DNA of 31,139 nt from a virus. The position numbers and the translations under genes were made by a program. The stretch is from positions 1 to 31,139 of the IMG/VR virus record IMGVR_UViG_3300037502_000305, one strand, 5' to 3'. Each line of letters starts with the position of its first letter. Position 1 is the stretch's first letter. The notes beneath the pieces are model-generated. The model did not search any database, was not told the DNA's origin, and saw only the letters and a list, made by a program, of their open reading frames with translations. Of the stretch, positions 8,080 through 15,194 are shown piece after piece.

Positions 8080-8806
8080 TTTTTTAGTTTTTCTAATTGC
8101 TTTCGCTCAAGGTCATTTCGCTCTTTGTCAAACGTGAGAAGGGTGAGGCATTGGTGAACACCAATTCTTCCCACTTCGTCAAACCTTGTGACATCTCCTT
8201 TAGCAAGATGGTAGAATGAAGAATACCATCCCCACTTCCTTCCGAACTGTGCTTCCCCTGAGTATTCGTTTTCTGCTTCTCCAAATAGTTCATTGTAGCG
8301 ATTAGTAAGTCGCTTCCTAAACGATAAAAAAAAAGTGTTGCGCCTAATACAACATCCATAGGAGCTTGCTTCATTAGGTCGCTATACTTCTCTGCCGATT
8401 CGTATGGCTCAATGCTGTATCGCTTGCCTGCTCGCTCTGTGATCGGTCGGTACAGGATTGCCATCGTGCTATGTAGTTGTTGTTGGTCGGACATATAATT
8501 GTCCAAGTCAACATACTCTCCAAAGGTGATGTCCTCAAGATTTGGTATGAATCCAAACGTAAGGCCACCAATGGTGAACTCTTGTTTGAGTGATGGCTTG
8601 GTAGCAAACATACTATTCAGGCGATGCACGATGTTGCTTAGGCTCTTAAACTTTACATTCGGCAGCTTGCTCAATGGCACATTGCAGAATATCTCCAACA
8701 TCTTATGCGTGAGAAACTCCTCATCGCCATCCAACCGCACAAAGCGCTGGTACTGCTCAAGGGTAATCTCAGAGAGGTCGGTTGGTACTACTACTCTTAG
8801 TTCCAT
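8076..8806 (-). CDS. Tail assembly chaperone, long form by -1 frameshift at T9
   Basis: If ribosomes slip back one base on the T7 heptamer inside T9 (8326-8334; 0-frame codons CTT TTT TTT), residues 1-160 are joined to 83 further residues: LSFRKRLTNRYNELF, then FGRKWGWYSSFYHLAKGDVT, RFDEVGRIGVHQCLTLLTFD and a charged helix ending LEKLKK. The KWGWY...LAKGDV pattern is one I know from C-termini in this gene position in related phages. The frame ends at 8076 in an ATGA overlap with the next gene. A 5-bp inverted repeat (8310-8314 with 8297-8301) lies 12 nt after the slip site and could stimulate it. The product is about 243 residues, parallel to lambda gpG/gpGT. Confidence 0.68.
8093..8806 (-). 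CDS. Tail assembly chaperone, short (0-frame) form
   Basis: A 237-residue protein. Residues 1-157 carry the family pattern: DLSEITLEQYQRFVRLDGDE, LEIFCNVP, TFGFIPNLEDITFGEYVDLD, MAILYRPITERAGKRYSIEP and MDVVLGATLFF. After a run of nine T (8326-8334) the 0 frame continues YRLGSDLLIATMNYLEKQ and, after a loop, GDGILHSTILLKEMSQGLTK. Chaperones of this kind coat the tape measure before the tail tube polymerises. The ATG at 8806 is preferred to the TTG before it; the leader is GGTTATTTTATTG. The gene follows the large terminase after 19 bp. A longer product by -1 frameshift is given separately. Confidence 0.72.
   Translation of the reverse strand: MELRVVVPTDLSEITLEQYQRFVRLDGDEEFLTHKMLEIFCNVPLSKLPNVKFKSLSNIVHRLNSMFATKPSLKQEFTIGGLTFGFIPNLEDITFGEYVDLDNYMSDQQQLHSTMAILYRPITERAGKRYSIEPYESAEKYSDLMKQAPMDVVLGATLFFYRLGSDLLIATMNYLEKQKTNTQGKHSSEGSGDGILHSTILLKEMSQGLTKWEELVFTNASPFSRLTKSEMTLSESN
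8297..8335 (-). promoter_or_regulatory. Candidate programmed -1 frameshift signal
   Basis: C-T9-A on the minus strand (T9 at 8326-8334) read as CTT TTT TTT TAT. After 12 nt, AGCGA (8314-8310) and TCGCT (8301-8297) can pair as a short hairpin with an 8-nt loop. T-runs of this length can also slip during transcription, which would give the same product. Confidence 0.6.
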
Positions 8807-8827
8807 CAATAAAATAACCTTTAGAAT

Positions 8828-9985
8828 TTAACGTATGGCATACCTGCCGTAGTTCGGCTTGGATAGCTTGTTGTATGTTGCGTAGCGCATTGCATCAATG
8901 GCGTGGTTGAATGCATCTATGGGCTTGTTTAAGAGGTTACCGTTCTTGTCCTCTACCCATTTGTAGTTCTGCATCTCTTTGATTAGGTTGTTGCTTCGTG
9001 GGGTAACGAATAGCTTGTGTCGCTTCAGTACGTCAATACCAACTATAACGCTATCTGCTCCCTTCTGCGTGGGTTTTACGTTCCATCCCATACGATGTAG
9101 CTCCTCAATAGATTTGGGTTCAGCAGAGTCCGCAAATACCTCCGTGCGCCTGTCAATGTTTAGGTCTTTTAGCCTGTTGCTGATATCAGGGTTGGTGAGG
9201 CCTGTTTGGTAGATAAGTTCATCGGCATACAGGTTGTCACCCGATTTATACACCGCAACAAGCGAACTCGGGTCGTTCGTGTAACCGAAGTCAAGTCCGT
9301 ATGCGAGCAGGGTCGCATCAGCAGGTATCTCATTCATCCCGAATTGGAAGATAGTAGCACGGCTCATACCACGCTCACCCAAGCCGTAGATACGCCAATA
9401 GTCATCATCCGTTTCCTTCAGGCGTTCAATCTCTGCCTTTACTGCTGAATCAAGGAACGGGTTATCAAGGTAGGTGGTCTGATAGAAGTCGCAGTCATCA
9501 CGGGTAACCACCTTATCATATATCCAATGGAACGCATCCGATGGGTTGTAGTCAAGGATTGCCCTACCTTCGGTACGCAGGATAAGTTGCTGCCAATCCT
9601 CATACGTTAGCTCGTTAGCCTCGTTAATGTACAACAGGTCACGCTTGCGGCCTCGTATCTTTTGCGGTTGGTCAAGGCTGATGAACTCTACGAGGTTGCC
9701 GTTGAGGTAGTATTCGTGGTTTGACTTGTTGTGGTACTCCTCACGGTACAGGTCGTGGCTACGCAGGATATCAAAGAAGTCACGCATCACCGAAGCACGA
9801 AGCGATGGGAATGTCTTACGGCAGATGGTGATGGTCTTGTCCGTATGTTGGTCGGTATAATAGAAAATCACCCAAAGCAGGATGTTGTATGTCTTCCCAC
9901 TCCGAGTACCGCCCTGCTCAACGACTATCTTCTTGTCGCTGCGCTTTAGGTGGTTGAATACCTTATTGGTCTGAATCTTCCCCAA
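8828..9985 (-). CDS. terL: Terminase large subunit
   Basis: A 385-residue packaging motor. The Walker A motif is GGTRSGKT at residues 25-32, a Walker B-like RDLLYINEAN follows near 115-124 with the catalytic Glu, and the coupling region has ILDYNPS. The nuclease half has GLDFGYTNDPSSLVAVYKSG, ADSAEP and the C-terminal DAFNHAIDAMRYA, giving the Asp residues of an RNase H-like nuclease. The size is slightly below the usual 400-450. The frame opens with TTG (9985) after an in-frame TAG, and no ATG occurs before the Walker A, so a TTG start inside the end of terS (23 nt overlap) is the most likely. Confidence 0.93.
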   Translation of the reverse strand: MGKIQTNKVFNHLKRSDKKIVVEQGGTRSGKTYNILLWVIFYYTDQHTDKTITICRKTFPSLRASVMRDFFDILRSHDLYREEYHNKSNHEYYLNGNLVEFISLDQPQKIRGRKRDLLYINEANELTYEDWQQLILRTEGRAILDYNPSDAFHWIYDKVVTRDDCDFYQTTYLDNPFLDSAVKAEIERLKETDDDYWRIYGLGERGMSRATIFQFGMNEIPADATLLAYGLDFGYTNDPSSLVAVYKSGDNLYADELIYQTGLTNPDISNRLKDLNIDRRTEVFADSAEPKSIEELHRMGWNVKPTQKGADSVIVGIDVLKRHKLFVTPRSNNLIKEMQNYKWVEDKNGNLLNKPIDAFNHAIDAMRYATYNKLSKPNYGRYAIR

Positions 9986-10310
9986 GCACCTCTATTTGGA
10001 ACATCTTGCCTGATGCCACCTCTACCTCTTGGCGTTCTATGTACCCACGCTTCTTGCCCTTTGTTTTGAGGAAGAAGATGGTGGCGGTTGAGTTTCCTTC
10101 CTTTATCTGCTTGTGCAGTTGGCTTTCTGCGAAGTCAAGGGCAACGTCTGATAGCCCTTCAACTGCTGCCCGATATTCTGCGTCCTCCTGCATCCAAAGG
10201 TAGTGAGTGGTACGTCCTATGCCTACGGCCTTGCAAGCGGCTGTAACAACGCCTAATGACTTCTCAAGGGCATCAAGCATCGCTCTTTTATGTTGTTCAG
10301 TTTTGTCCAT
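9963..10310 (-). CDS. terS: Terminase small subunit-like DNA-binding protein
   Basis: A 115-residue protein with a helix-turn-helix at residues about 15-45 (LGVVTAACKAVGIGRTTHYL), followed by acidic and helical segments (AVEGLSDVALDFAESQLHKQ, EGNSTATIFFLKTKGKKRGY). This is the phBC6A51/terminase small subunit pattern: DNA recognition plus an oligomerisation helix. It lies directly upstream of terL with 23 nt overlap and starts 14 nt inside the end of the methyltransferase gene. Confidence 0.82.
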   Translation of the reverse strand: MDKTEQHKRAMLDALEKSLGVVTAACKAVGIGRTTHYLWMQEDAEYRAAVEGLSDVALDFAESQLHKQIKEGNSTATIFFLKTKGKKRGYIERQEVEVASGKMFQIEVLGEDSDQ

Positions 10311-11511
10311 ACGGCTTGCCGTTTATTTTGATTTCAAGTGATGGGTCAAGTTTCTGCATTCGGTCTACAATCACTTGGCAGTACTTCGGGTCAAGTTCCA
10401 TACCATAGCACTTGCGGTTGAGTTGGTGTGCTGCTACCATTGTGGTTCCCGTTCCAATGAATTGGTCTAAAACAATATCACCTTGATTTGTGAATTGCAT
10501 TGCCCATTCAGGTAGGTCTATTGGGAATGTTGCTGCGTGGACTGATGAAAATTCATTGTTTCGTTGAGGTTTTCCACGATATATGTTTGGGACATTTCCT
10601 CTAAACTTTGCATTTGGTATTGCCCGTGATGCATTTTCTTTTGATGAAATAAAGAACATATACTCCCAAGCAGAGTTCATAACACTTTCCGCCATTTGAG
10701 GCGCACCGTGACCTTTATCCCATATTGCAACATCAATAAAATTGTTTCGGTATTCGTACAGGTATTCTATAAGCGCAATCTTATTACCTGCCAAACTTTG
10801 AATGTTGCAGATTAGATATTCTGAATTTAAGATGGCGTTATTTGTGAATCCAATCAAAAGGTCAAGATATTCTGATTTGCTTTGATTGTCATTGTACTCG
10901 TTGTATTTGTTGTCGCCCGTATGAGTGTTGCCACTTAAAGCCTCGCTTTTTCCTGCATTGTATGGTGGACTTGTGAAAGCCATCGCTGCACGATTTCCGT
11001 TCATCAATTTTGCAATCGCATCTGAATCCGTAGAGTCCCCACATAGCAGTCGGTGTTGGCCTATCTCTATCAGGTCACCTAATACGATGTCCGTTTGTAT
11101 TTCGCTTGGTGCTTCGTAGTCATCCTCCTCCGCTTCAAGTACAGGCGTATTGTCAAACGGAAGCTCAAGACCCCAATCCTCTAACGCTTCTACATCCCAT
11201 TGGTTGGCGAGTAAGTCCCAATCCCATTCTCCGAAGCCTACGTTGTCTTTGATGATGAACTCCGCCTGTTGCTGCTCGGTCAGGTTATCCGCTACGATGA
11301 TAGGCACTTCTTTGAGTCCTGCTGCAATGCAAGCCTTCAGGCGCATATTGCCCCCAAGCACCACCATATTGCTATCTACTACGATTGGGCGTAGCTCAAG
11401 CATTTCAGGGAACTCTTGGATGGACTTCGTTAGCTTCTTGAACTTGTCATCCTTGATGATTCGTGGGTTGGTCGGATTAGGAATAACCTGCGAGATGGGT
11501 ACTCGTTTCAT
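10297..11511 (-). CDS. ParB-like / DNA methyltransferase fusion (probable N4-cytosine or N6-adenine)
   Basis: A 404-residue two-domain protein. Residues 1-90 are ParB/Srx-like (ISQVIPNPTNPRIIKDD, VVLGGNMRLKACIAAGLKEV), a domain often joined to phage methyltransferases. Residues about 135-395 form a SAM-dependent DNA methyltransferase: GDLIEIGQHRLLCGDS, catalytic TSPPYNAG, and near the C-terminus DQFIGTGTTMVAA (the FxGxG-like SAM site). The order catalytic then SAM motif is the beta class; SPPY in place of DPPY favours N4-cytosine, but N6-adenine is possible. It may protect phage DNA from restriction. It starts with a GTTATTTAATT leader that overlaps the end of the HNH gene. Confidence 0.85.
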   Translation of the reverse strand: MKRVPISQVIPNPTNPRIIKDDKFKKLTKSIQEFPEMLELRPIVVDSNMVVLGGNMRLKACIAAGLKEVPIIVADNLTEQQQAEFIIKDNVGFGEWDWDLLANQWDVEALEDWGLELPFDNTPVLEAEEDDYEAPSEIQTDIVLGDLIEIGQHRLLCGDSTDSDAIAKLMNGNRAAMAFTSPPYNAGKSEALSGNTHTGDNKYNEYNDNQSKSEYLDLLIGFTNNAILNSEYLICNIQSLAGNKIALIEYLYEYRNNFIDVAIWDKGHGAPQMAESVMNSAWEYMFFISSKENASRAIPNAKFRGNVPNIYRGKPQRNNEFSSVHAATFPIDLPEWAMQFTNQGDIVLDQFIGTGTTMVAAHQLNRKCYGMELDPKYCQVIVDRMQKLDPSLEIKINGKPYGQN

Positions 11512-11513
11512 AA

Positions 11514-11774
11514 TTAAATAACTCTTTTAGAAAGGTGGTGGTTGTGGACTGCCTTCAGCATCTCCTTGTGTTGAGTCTTGTCACCGAATGCGTTGTGGCA
11601 TTTGCGGCATAGCCCCATCAGGTTTTCTATGGTGTCCGCCTGTTTGCTCCCTCCCATACCACGTGCTTCAATGTGATGGATGTCTACGGCCTGCGCTTGG
11701 CATACTTCACAACAAATGAAGTCGGTTACATCGTAACCCATTCCATCAAGATAAACTTTTGTATGTTTTTTCAA
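11514..11774 (-). CDS. HNH endonuclease, N-terminally disturbed
   Basis: An HNH nuclease of about 86 residues: CCEVC at about 21-25, then [34 protein letters not shown] and HLSKRVI. The CxxC pair, HH and the final CRKCH give the zinc and metal-binding core. Phage HNH proteins beside terminases nick DNA and assist packaging; this one lies upstream of the methyltransferase and terminase genes. No ATG is available before residue 11. TTG at 11774 aligns with the ATG of the remnant copy at 12346, so I place the start there. The frame is open as far as a TTG at 11822, but those codons overlap the homing endonuclease gene. Confidence 0.75.
   Translation of the reverse strand: MKKHTKVYLDGMGYDVTDFICCEVCQAQAVDIHHIEARGMGGSKQADTIENLMGLCRKCHNAFGDKTQHKEMLKAVHNHHLSKRVI
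11722..11774. repeat. Imperfect direct repeat flanking the homing element, downstream copy
   Basis: Second copy of the 53-bp repeat described at 12294-12346. It serves as the 5' end of the surviving HNH gene and also codes, in another frame, for the last residues of the homing endonuclease. Confidence 0.8.
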
Positions 11775-12252
11775 TTGCCTTGTAGTTTTTATAGAATCCT
11801 TGCTTTTTGATTTTAGCAGCAACGCAAGAATAGCATTCGTTGAGGTGCTTTGCTAAATCTTTAGCGGTTGCAAATGTTTCAAGACCATCATCGCTGACAA
11901 TCGTATATGTCATCCTTCCGAGCTTACCATTGTGCATAGCGTGAATTGAGTTCTCTGATGCGGTTACCCATTCAAGGTTTGATGCCCTGTTATCTCGCTT
12001 GTCTAAATTCTTGTGGTTTACGAATGGCTTGTTGCTCGGATTAGGTATAAACAATTCAGCAACGAGGCGATGTACCCTTTTGCGAAATGACGTGGTTGGG
12101 TTTACTGAAATGTACCCATCCTTTGTTTTTTGCAGCTTGAGCATTTTGTATTTCTCGCATCTTGGGTCTTTATTGACTCTGCGTACATTACCCATATTGC
12201 TGCACTCGTATTTGCCATCAAGTTCAGGTATGGCTTTCCAAATCTCCTCCAT
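11746..12252 (-). CDS. Homing endonuclease, NUMOD4 and HNH type
   Basis: A 168-residue selfish nuclease. Residues 1-55 match NUMOD4 ([27 protein letters not shown]), residues 60-110 an HNH_3-like core ([40 protein letters not shown]), and the C-terminus is a DNA-binding helix region ([20 protein letters not shown]). It starts with its own GTTATTTAG leader. The last ten codons run through a duplicated copy of the 5' end of the neighbouring HNH gene (11722-11774), in another frame. The element is thus inserted in the HNH gene; see findings. Confidence 0.85.
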   Translation of the reverse strand: MEEIWKAIPELDGKYECSNMGNVRRVNKDPRCEKYKMLKLQKTKDGYISVNPTTSFRKRVHRLVAELFIPNPSNKPFVNHKNLDKRDNRASNLEWVTASENSIHAMHNGKLGRMTYTIVSDDGLETFATAKDLAKHLNECYSCVAAKIKKQGFYKNYKAIEKTYKSLS

Positions 12253-12262
12253 ACCTAAATAA

Positions 12263-12346
12263 CTACATATTATTACATTTGTTCCAATATGTATCGGTGG
12301 TATCGTAGCCCATTCCTTTGAGGTAGACTTTGGTGTGGTTCTTCAT
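12263..12346 (-). pseudogene. 5' remnant of the HNH gene, displaced by the homing endonuclease
   Basis: A 27-codon frame whose ATG overlaps the upstream methyltransferase stop (ATGA). It reads [18 protein letters not shown], then diverges and stops. The intact downstream HNH begins [18 protein letters not shown], so this is the original start of that gene. It retains the translational coupling that the surviving copy has lost. It could still be translated as a short peptide. Confidence 0.75.
12294..12346. repeat. Imperfect direct repeat flanking the homing element, upstream copy
   Basis: 53 bp aligned without gaps to 11722-11774 with 14 mismatches (39 of 53 identical). Both encode HTKVYLxGMGYDxTD of the HNH protein. 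Divergence is mostly at third codon positions, so this is an old duplication or two alleles brought together. Confidence 0.8.
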
Positions 12347-12870
12347 TTCTTGTAGAGCCAGCAATCATCAATGAACGTGGCGTGTGGGAGTAGCTCGTCT
12401 ACTGCTTGGATTACTCCCTTCCAATTTTCGTGGTAGTCATCTCCTGCTATGTAGCCTCCCTTCTTTACTTTGGGTAGCCATAGTTGGATGTCCTCCTTTA
12501 CCGCTTCATACGTGTGGGTTAGGTCTATGAATACCACATCCAGTGATTCGTTCTTGAATTTCTTGGATGCTGCTTTGGATGTTGCTCTGATGGCCTTGTA
12601 TTTGCGCTCTCCCATATTCTCAACGAACAGGTCGTAGATGTCTACCTCCGTTGCGAGCTTGTGGGTGGTGGTGAGTTCGTTTGGTGAGCCTTTCCACGTG
12701 TCAACGATTGTGATATCTATTCCGTGAGCGTTATCACATAAATAGGCAGATGACTTACCGAGCCACGCACCGAGTTCTACGAATGAGCCTCCTTCAGGGA
12801 CTTGCTTTATCAGGAAGTCGTATGCTGCTTGGTGGTTGAACCAACCTTCAATTTGTTTGTAGTTTTTCAT
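12343..12870 (-). CDS. Class I SAM-dependent methyltransferase (Methyltransf_24-like)
   Basis: A 175-residue methyltransferase. SAM-binding motif I is FVELGAWLGKSSAYL (about residues 31-45), an acidic motif II is ITIVDTWKG, and SLDVVFIDLTHTYEAVKEDI with WLPKVKKGGYIAGDDY gives the Methyltransf_24-like end. Such enzymes modify small molecules, sugars or proteins and not DNA bases. It overlaps the upstream glycosyltransferase by 4 nt, so the three probably act together on a glycan. Confidence 0.8.
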   Translation of the reverse strand: MKNYKQIEGWFNHQAAYDFLIKQVPEGGSFVELGAWLGKSSAYLCDNAHGIDITIVDTWKGSPNELTTTHKLATEVDIYDLFVENMGERKYKAIRATSKAASKKFKNESLDVVFIDLTHTYEAVKEDIQLWLPKVKKGGYIAGDDYHENWKGVIQAVDELLPHATFIDDCWLYKK

Positions 12871-13394
12871 CGTAAAGCGTTATAGTAGCAAAGGTAAGCA
12901 TCTACGCAGATGAGCGTTCCTCGTTTGGATGCTGCTTCAGCGAATAGCCCATCAGCTTCGTATGCCATCTGAAAACGTAGTTTTGGAAGATGGTATGGTT
13001 TGAACATATAACAAGCGGTGTCTATGTTACCGACTCTTGGTTGTTCGGTAGGGCGTAGCCTACCTTCCTGTCCCCACGTCACGATAGAGCAGTCAAGGTC
13101 GTGAATGGTTGACCATTGCTCGTTAAACTTCGGGTGCAGGATATTATCGTCATCAAGAAAGTACACCCAATCGTCTTGCGTGAATTGGTCTTGGTAGAGG
13201 TCAAGGAACTCGTTGCGTAGAGGGTTGCCCATATTCCCTGTCTTTTTTGAATAGTGGGTTACGTTTGCGCCTGTTGCTTCCTTGAAGTCGGTAGAGGCAT
13301 CCATCATCACTACCCACGTAGCCCATTCAGGGATGTGCTGCTTGATGTACTTGAGGTTTTGTGGGCGTGAGCAAGGGGTTACAATGTAAAGCAT
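12867..13394 (-). CDS. GT-A fold glycosyltransferase
   Basis: A 175-residue enzyme. The N-terminal beta strand and nucleotide loop are MLYIVTPCSRPQNLKYIKQH, and the metal/nucleotide-sugar motif is WVYFLDDDNILHPKF (DxD as DDDN). A later acceptor-side acidic motif is AYEADGLFAEAASKRG. At 175 residues it is a minimal catalytic domain of the GT2-like group with no membrane segment. The ATG at 13394 overlaps the end of the GT4-like gene by 16 nt; a longer open frame to 13508 lies within that gene and is unlikely. The substrate is unknown. Confidence 0.78.
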   Translation of the reverse strand: MLYIVTPCSRPQNLKYIKQHIPEWATWVVMMDASTDFKEATGANVTHYSKKTGNMGNPLRNEFLDLYQDQFTQDDWVYFLDDDNILHPKFNEQWSTIHDLDCSIVTWGQEGRLRPTEQPRVGNIDTACYMFKPYHLPKLRFQMAYEADGLFAEAASKRGTLICVDAYLCYYNALR

Positions 13395-14320
13395 CGTAGT
13401 TCGTTTATTTTGTCCATTGTGTAGTCTTGCACGTATTCGTATAACGAATCTGCAAGGTCTTGGACTTGGTTGGGGTTTTCGTTTAGCCTCTTGATTGCTC
13501 CTGCCCATTCACTTGGGTGGTTGATAGCAATGCAGTTGTCTTTGGTGATATATGGTGTGTATGGATGCGTGTTGCTCACTATTAGAGCGCACTTGCTGAA
13601 GCCCGCCTCAAGCATCTTTAGATGCGATTTACACTTGGCGAACTCACTTCCTGTTAACGGAACAAGGCTAACGTCAAAGAAGTCGTACAGGCGATGATAG
13701 TGCGTTGGGAGCATCGTTGGTAGCTTGTATGCTGCCTTCATCATATCGGGATAGCCATCTACCTCCGCCACGTAGGATTCGTAGCCTGATAGGTCAATGG
13801 TGCTATCTCGGATGTCTGCTTGGTGGTGGTTGCCTCCGATGTAGCCGAAGCGAACCTTCTCTGATGGCTCTCGGTTTATCTGCCACGTTGGTACGCTGAT
13901 AGCGTTGGGGATGATTCGGATGTTGGTGTTGTACTTCTTCACCTTTGAGGCAAGGTGCTTGTTGGTTACCCATACCTCATCTGCTGCTTTCATAGACCGT
14001 ATGATGCGGTCTTTCATCTGCCGACCATAGAATCCATTGAGGGGATGGTTAGGCGGTAGCACCCACCAGTCATCATTGTCTACGATTAGCTTGATTCCTT
14101 CCTTACGGCAGAGCTTCACAAAGTCATCAAATGGCTCAACAGGGAATGCACGACTTGCAAAGATGTGCGTGACCTTTGCCCACATATCTGGTTCAACATC
14201 CGTGATCTTCTCAATGAACATTACATCTGCCTCTTGGTGGCAGATCAGAGGAGCGAATACTCGGTGGTAGGTTACTCCAGAATTAGGCTTATGAAAGGCC
14301 ACTACAAATGGCCTACTCAT
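13379..14320 (-). CDS. GT-B (GT4-like) glycosyltransferase
   Basis: A 313-residue enzyme of two Rossmann-like halves. The N-terminal half has VVAFHKPNSGVTYHRVFAPL and KLIVDNDDWWVLPPNHPL. The hinge has IRIIPNAI, then the C-terminal half opens with RFGYIGGNHHQADI and carries the donor-binding loop FAKCKSHLKMLEAGFSKCAL (E/AG motif), NTHPYTPY and SEWAGAIKRL. This is a GT4-type retaining transferase. It heads a three-gene cassette with a GT-A enzyme and a methyltransferase. Candidate targets are phage DNA, capsid or tail proteins, or host surface polysaccharide; the sequence does not decide. Confidence 0.8.
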   Translation of the reverse strand: MSRPFVVAFHKPNSGVTYHRVFAPLICHQEADVMFIEKITDVEPDMWAKVTHIFASRAFPVEPFDDFVKLCRKEGIKLIVDNDDWWVLPPNHPLNGFYGRQMKDRIIRSMKAADEVWVTNKHLASKVKKYNTNIRIIPNAISVPTWQINREPSEKVRFGYIGGNHHQADIRDSTIDLSGYESYVAEVDGYPDMMKAAYKLPTMLPTHYHRLYDFFDVSLVPLTGSEFAKCKSHLKMLEAGFSKCALIVSNTHPYTPYITKDNCIAINHPSEWAGAIKRLNENPNQVQDLADSLYEYVQDYTMDKINELRCFTL

Positions 14321-14519
14321 AGTGTTCTCCCGTGTTTCCGTTCTGCCCGATGATGTCCATACGTTTATTCATTTCTTCCTCGTTACGCTCCCACTCACGT
14401 TTAGCGTAGCGTTCAAGATACTGCACCCACATCTTCGCAGCTACGGCTCTGCGTTGGGGTTTGAACGGATAGGTGCTGCGTAGCCTCGCCATTGCGATAC
14501 GCATAAATTGCTCTCTCAT
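14313..14519 (-). CDS. Small basic helical protein, unknown
   Basis: A 68-residue, Arg/Met-rich protein (MREQFMRIAMARLRSTYPFK, then RRAVAAKMWVQYLERYAKRE). It overlaps the GT4-like start by 8 nt and the previous gene by 4 nt. It is probably one amphipathic helix pair; I do not recognise it. Confidence 0.6.
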   Translation of the reverse strand: MREQFMRIAMARLRSTYPFKPQRRAVAAKMWVQYLERYAKREWERNEEEMNKRMDIIGQNGNTGEHYE

Positions 14520-14737
14520 AGGGTTAGTTCGTTTTCGTTTAGGATGCGGTGAAGGGTGGTGCGAATCTTCTCGTAGGTTTCGTGTTCCATATCAGGCATT
14601 GAATCAGGAGCGTACTTGGTCAAGGCTCGCAGTTCGTTATCCATTACCCACATAGCGTATTTCCATTTAGCACCATTGACTGCATCTTGGAACTCCTCTT
14701 GCTCATCGGGTAGGTTGTATACGAGTGTTGCTTTCAT
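14516..14737 (-). CDS. Small conserved phage protein, unknown
   Basis: A 73-residue protein: MKATLVYNLPDEQEEFQDAV, then NGAKWKYAMWVMDNELRAL and EKIRTTLHRILNENEL. The opening strand followed by LPDEQEEF and a W..AMW.MD..LR helix is a pattern I recall from small proteins of many Bacteroidota phages, with no known role. Spacing to both neighbours is a 4 nt overlap. The leader is ACAAGAA-ATG. Confidence 0.7.
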   Translation of the reverse strand: MKATLVYNLPDEQEEFQDAVNGAKWKYAMWVMDNELRALTKYAPDSMPDMEHETYEKIRTTLHRILNENELTL

Positions 14738-14952
14738 TTCTTGTACTCGTTATCAAAAGCATCTGCAATCTGACGGGTGGTCAAATCTCCATACTTAAAA
14801 GCAAAGTCAACCATCTGCTCCTTCTCTTTGTCAAGGTAATCTTGCTCAATAGCACTTTTGACAAAGTCTAATGCTTCTCTAAAATCTACGTTTATAGAAG
14901 ATTCTCTTTCTGATATTACTTCTTCAAGCAACTCTTGCATTGCTGTTTTCAT
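14734..14952 (-). CDS. Small acidic protein of the duplicated-leader cluster
   Basis: A 72-residue acidic helical protein (MKTAMQELLEEVISERESSI, then FREALDFVKSAIEQDYLDKE, KEQMVDFAFKYGD). It shares the leader ACACCAACAAGAA with two upstream genes and the MKT/MKQ start. It resembles a family of small phage proteins with MKQTAVEWL-type starts. It lacks the YYNETFNTN ending of its relatives. Confidence 0.68.
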   Translation of the reverse strand: MKTAMQELLEEVISERESSINVDFREALDFVKSAIEQDYLDKEKEQMVDFAFKYGDLTTRQIADAFDNEYKK

Positions 14953-15194
14953 TTCTTGTTGGTGTTAAAGGTTTCGTTGTAGTATTGTTCTGACGCTTCT
15001 TTAATAATATCTCCAAGTTTTGGACTTGCTTCAATATAGGTATTAAGAATCTGATGCATCTCCATCTCTTTGGCGGGGTAGAAAAGGTTGTGCTTCATTA
15101 TCAGAAACTCAATTTTTGAAATTTCTTTATTCTCATATTTATCAAATAAAGCATTGATTTCATTTTCATACCACTCTACTGCTGTCTGTTTCAT
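14949..15194 (-). CDS. Small conserved protein ending YYNETFNTNKK
   Basis: An 81-residue protein starting MKQTAVEWYENEINALFDKY, with AKEMEMHQILNTYIEASPKL and the ending EQYYNETFNTNKK. The MKQTAVEW start, the central helix and the YYNETF end belong to a small-protein family widespread in Bacteroidota phages, function unknown. Its stop is in a 35-bp repeat shared with 15387-15421, which also contains the start of the following gene. Confidence 0.75.
   Translation of the reverse strand: MKQTAVEWYENEINALFDKYENKEISKIEFLIMKHNLFYPAKEMEMHQILNTYIEASPKLGDIIKEASEQYYNETFNTNKK
14950..14984. repeat. 35-bp direct repeat at a gene junction, copy 2
   Basis: Second copy of the repeat at 15387-15421 (34 of 35 identical), here coding for YYNETFNTNKK, the stop and the start of 14734-14952. 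The pair brackets a 437-bp unit of two genes that could be gained or lost by recombination. Confidence 0.9.

Noticed and set aside
11150-11521. Plus-strand frame of 123 codons
   Set aside because: Antisense of the ParB-like part of the methyltransferase; low-complexity Ser-rich translation.
13395-13508. Longer N-terminus for the GT-A enzyme
   Set aside because: The extension lies within the GT4 gene in another frame and is Arg/Pro-rich; the ATG at 13394 gives the usual strand start MLYIVTPCSRP.
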